Origin: Rotaria macrura
Taxonomy: Eukaryota; Rotifera; Eurotatoria; Philodinida; Philodinidae
Direction of reading: 5' to 3'
NCBI GenBank assembly: GCA_900239685.1
Contig: OENT01000050.1
Coordinates: 1-64,000 of the forward strand
DNA length: 64,000 nucleotides
Shown: positions 61,741 to 64,000 of the stretch, piece after piece
How the letters are laid out: every line of letters starts with the position of its first letter
Position numbering within the stretch: position 1 is the first letter of the stretch
Made by a program: the position numbers and the translations under genes
Notes under the pieces: model-generated
What the model saw: only the letters and a program-made list of their open reading frames with translations
Told to the model about the DNA's origin: nothing
Databases searched by the model: none

Positions 61741-62624
61741 GGTGTGACTAAAAGTTGTGAGATCGCTAAATAAAAACATAAAGATAAGGAGATATTTTTA
61801 ATTAAATTTTATCAAATGTTGAGGATAGCTACCATGATTATTTATATCTAATTACTTCAATCATTTCTAAGAGTTTACTGAAAGTTTTTGTTTTAAATCT
61901 TTTTCAAGAAAAACTTTAGGTGGTTTGGAAACCACATGAGTATATAAGACTTAATTTATTTAATCAAATAAAGTCAGTTCAATAGAGTTGCTTAACCAAA
62001 GATTAGTTATGGTGAATAAGGCTGCTACGACATTATATCGATTCCTTATTCTGCAAATAATTAAAAATATTGAATGAGCATGAAGTCAATGATGATCGCC
62101 AAGCAGTTTGATACATTTTGCACCTGATGGCTGTTTTTTTCTCATACTACATTTACCGAAGGCTTCTGGAAAATTTCAATGTATTACTTGAAACCTACAA
62201 TCTTGTCTTTATCCACATTCACGGCTGTTTGCTTTGAAGAAAATATAAAACAAAGTTTGTTCTTTTGTGCCTCCATGAACAATAGTCTTTGAGAAGTCAT
62301 CCTCTAGAAACTAGCTAGCGTCAGATAACCTATGACTAACGTATATAAAATAAATTTACATGTCATCACTAGTAATGCTAGAGCGTAATTGGCATGATCT
62401 AACAAAGCTTCGATAAATTTTAGAATGAATTAAAAATAGTTACTGTATTCAGTTTCCAAGATAACTAAATCTTTTTTCAAACAAAAATTTTCAATAAATT
62501 CTTAGAAATGATTGAATTCGATATAAATAGCATGTTAGCTATCCTCAATATTTGATAAAATTAAATTAAACATATCTCCTTATCTTTATGTTTTTATTTA
62601 ACGGTCTCACAAGTTTTGGTGAAA
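61741..62624. repeat. Long inverted repeat, arms about 180-195 bp, diverged
   Basis: The left arm (61741-61935) and right arm (about 62450-62624) are reverse complements at perhaps 80-85% identity with small gaps. They share runs such as AAATAAAAACATAAAGATAA and TTTTATCAAAT. The spacer is about 510 bp and has no open frame of note. It is not related to the other two inverted repeats. It is probably an old MITE-like or foldback element, and no target duplication is clear. Confidence 0.75.
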
Positions 62625-63065
62625 CCTAAGTGGACAGATCTTTTGAATGTTAGACAGATAATTATAGATGACTGAATTCCAAACAAATGTTGTAGATTAA
62701 AGATACTTGCAATGGGTGTTCAATGCTTTTCACGAAGGTTAATTTAAAAGCATAAGATTCTTTTTAATCAGTGACTAAAAATAATACCAAACGGAAGTAA
62801 AGTTTAAGACCTTTTCTATCAAGTTTTCATAAGACCTGACTTTTTCAACTGAAGAAGGCTCCAATAAAAGAAAAATATTTGGCCCAGTTCCAATGATGAA
62901 AGAAATTTCTAGTGAATCGCTTGCGGAACAGAAATGTGACGATGATCACAATAGATCATCAGACGTCAAAAACGGTGACGATGAATTCCGTTCGTATATT
63001 TCTTTGTGAAAAAGTCACTTTTGAAACTCAATCTGAAATACCCAGGAGAATCATTCCGAGGCAAT
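62625..63065. other. Intergenic, nothing recognised
   Basis: No gene or repeat is seen apart from short open frames. Confidence 0.4.
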
Positions 63066-63379
63066 CGGATCCAGCCAGAATTGAATCAGAATGAATACGT
63101 CTTTTTCTTATAAAACCAACAAAATCGGATAGAATTCCGGAGACAGAATGACTTTCGGACTCATAGTGCTCACTGTTATCGGATACTACTGTTCGAAGTA
63201 GACAGAATCTCATATGAGCTTTTGGCCTACTTGTAGTAATGTCACCGAGTGCTAATAGGATCCAATTAATAAAATAATGCTCATCCGTCGGATCCATTTG
63301 CATTTCCGTCTCTCAGAATCCGATCAGATTTTGCCATTTGAATGGATACGATACGATCTGGTAGGAACCAGTATCGGAT
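63066..63379. repeat. Cluster of CGGAT / ATCCG motifs in a GC-enriched patch
   Basis: CGGAT on one strand or the other occurs at 63066, 63126, 63180, 63283 (reverse), 63289, 63318 (reverse) and 63375: seven copies in about 314 bp, with two more near 63820 and 63840. At the local base composition fewer than one would be expected. It looks like a decayed satellite or part of a mobile element. Overlapping open frames on both strands (63028-63303 minus, 63342-63647 plus) lack family signal. Confidence 0.4.
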
Positions 63380-64000
63380 TCATTCACCTCAAATGTTGTG
63401 TCGAGTTATCAATGGACTTCATTTTCAATGTTCTCCTTTCTGTTATACCTTTTTTTCTCCTTCAGGTGAGTTCGTTAACCGAAGAGAGAAAGAGAGAGGA
63501 ATTAACGTATCAAAGATGATAGATACAAGTAGACACGTTACAGCTAATTATCTGAGTTCTATACTAGATGATAATCTAAGATTATTATGCATAGAAAAGA
63601 GAATTTATCGTACGCATATACCTTTATTAAGTGAGAAAAAGTGTTGATATTTAGCACAGCGAGTTTTTGGAGTCCTTTGAAATTTACTTCGAATCTGATT
63701 TCAATACTGAATAAAAAGACTCAGTTCGGCTCCATGAAGACTTCTTGTATTAACTCGAACTCCGCACAAGTCTGAATAGAAGGTCGAAGTCAGATGTAGA
63801 TCTCTAGCGGAAGTCAATACGGATCATTTCATAAGTGATATCCGCACACAGAATCATAAGAAAAGGCCATCAAGTACTTAATTACTTTGAGTCAAAACTA
63901 TATACCATGCATAGACCGAGAGGAGCTCTGAATGCCCTGAAACTAGTGCAAGCCGTTAGCTTATTGCTACACTGATAATGTACTTTTGTGGCGGTTTCTA
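63380..64000. other. Right edge, no gene recognised
   Basis: Includes a 101-codon plus frame (63342-63647) that begins without ATG support in a repeat-like patch and resembles no family. An exon of a gene lying beyond the window cannot be excluded; CTCCTTCAG|GTGAG at about 63458-63470 is splice-like. Confidence 0.35.

Noticed and set aside
63028..63303. 91-codon minus frame near the right edge
   Set aside because: It overlaps the CGGAT motif cluster, conflicts with overlapping plus frames, and shows no domain signal.
1..64000. tRNA, rRNA, spliced-leader RNA genes and CRISPR arrays
   Set aside because: No B-box-like tRNA arm paired with an A-box, no conserved rRNA stretch and no regularly spaced direct repeats were found by eye. 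A covariance-model search could still find divergent small RNAs.

Overview
The window looks like nuclear DNA from a small invertebrate. It is strongly AT-rich (roughly 70% by eye). Coding genes have many short GT-AG introns, mostly about 50-90 bp, and the protein families are animal ones: tetraspanin, alpha-crystallin small heat-shock protein, histamine-H1-type GPCR, MATH-BTB adaptor and MMTAG2. Tiny introns, AT-richness, tight same-strand gene runs with an AG acceptor just before the start codon, and a mariner element suggest a rotifer, most likely a Rotaria-like bdelloid. That taxonomic call is inference.

Layout. 0-4.8 kb: the possible 3' end of an unidentified gene, a GC-rich hairpin cluster (435-655) and a 593-bp TA-flanked MITE (1685-2277). 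4.8-13.3 kb is gene-dense. A two-pass membrane protein with a PPPY motif (minus) is divergent from a run of same-strand genes: a SPOP-like MATH-BTB protein, MMTAG2, SDHAF4 and perhaps a tiny fourth cistron. Stop-to-start gaps are about 110 bp, each with AATAAA and then an AG acceptor, as in trans-spliced operons. A small heat-shock protein with two alpha-crystallin domains follows on the minus strand. 17.5-19.7 kb: a histamine H1-like receptor (minus) with a very long third intracellular loop. 19.7-29 kb: no gene seen.

29.2-30.5 kb: a complete but inactivated mariner-type element (DD41D pattern, long inverted repeats, one stop and one frameshift). 31.8-32.35 kb: a second TA-flanked element with iterated subterminal repeats around a decayed Cys-rich coding fragment. 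33-36.3 kb: a tetraspanin (minus), divergent from a closely spaced pair, a 124-aa MIT-domain protein and a 146-aa three-pass membrane protein.

36.8-57.6 kb is nearly gene-free but holds two long inverted repeats. One (45977-47249) has 391-nt arms that appear identical, flanking a clearly diverged inner palindrome. 57.6-58.9 kb: an intronless rhodopsin-like GPCR. 58.9-64 kb: a third, older inverted repeat and a local cluster of CGGAT motifs.

Exon coordinates were derived by hand from splice consensus, reading-frame closure and protein similarity. Every multi-exon gene reported with confidence closes in frame over its stated exons.
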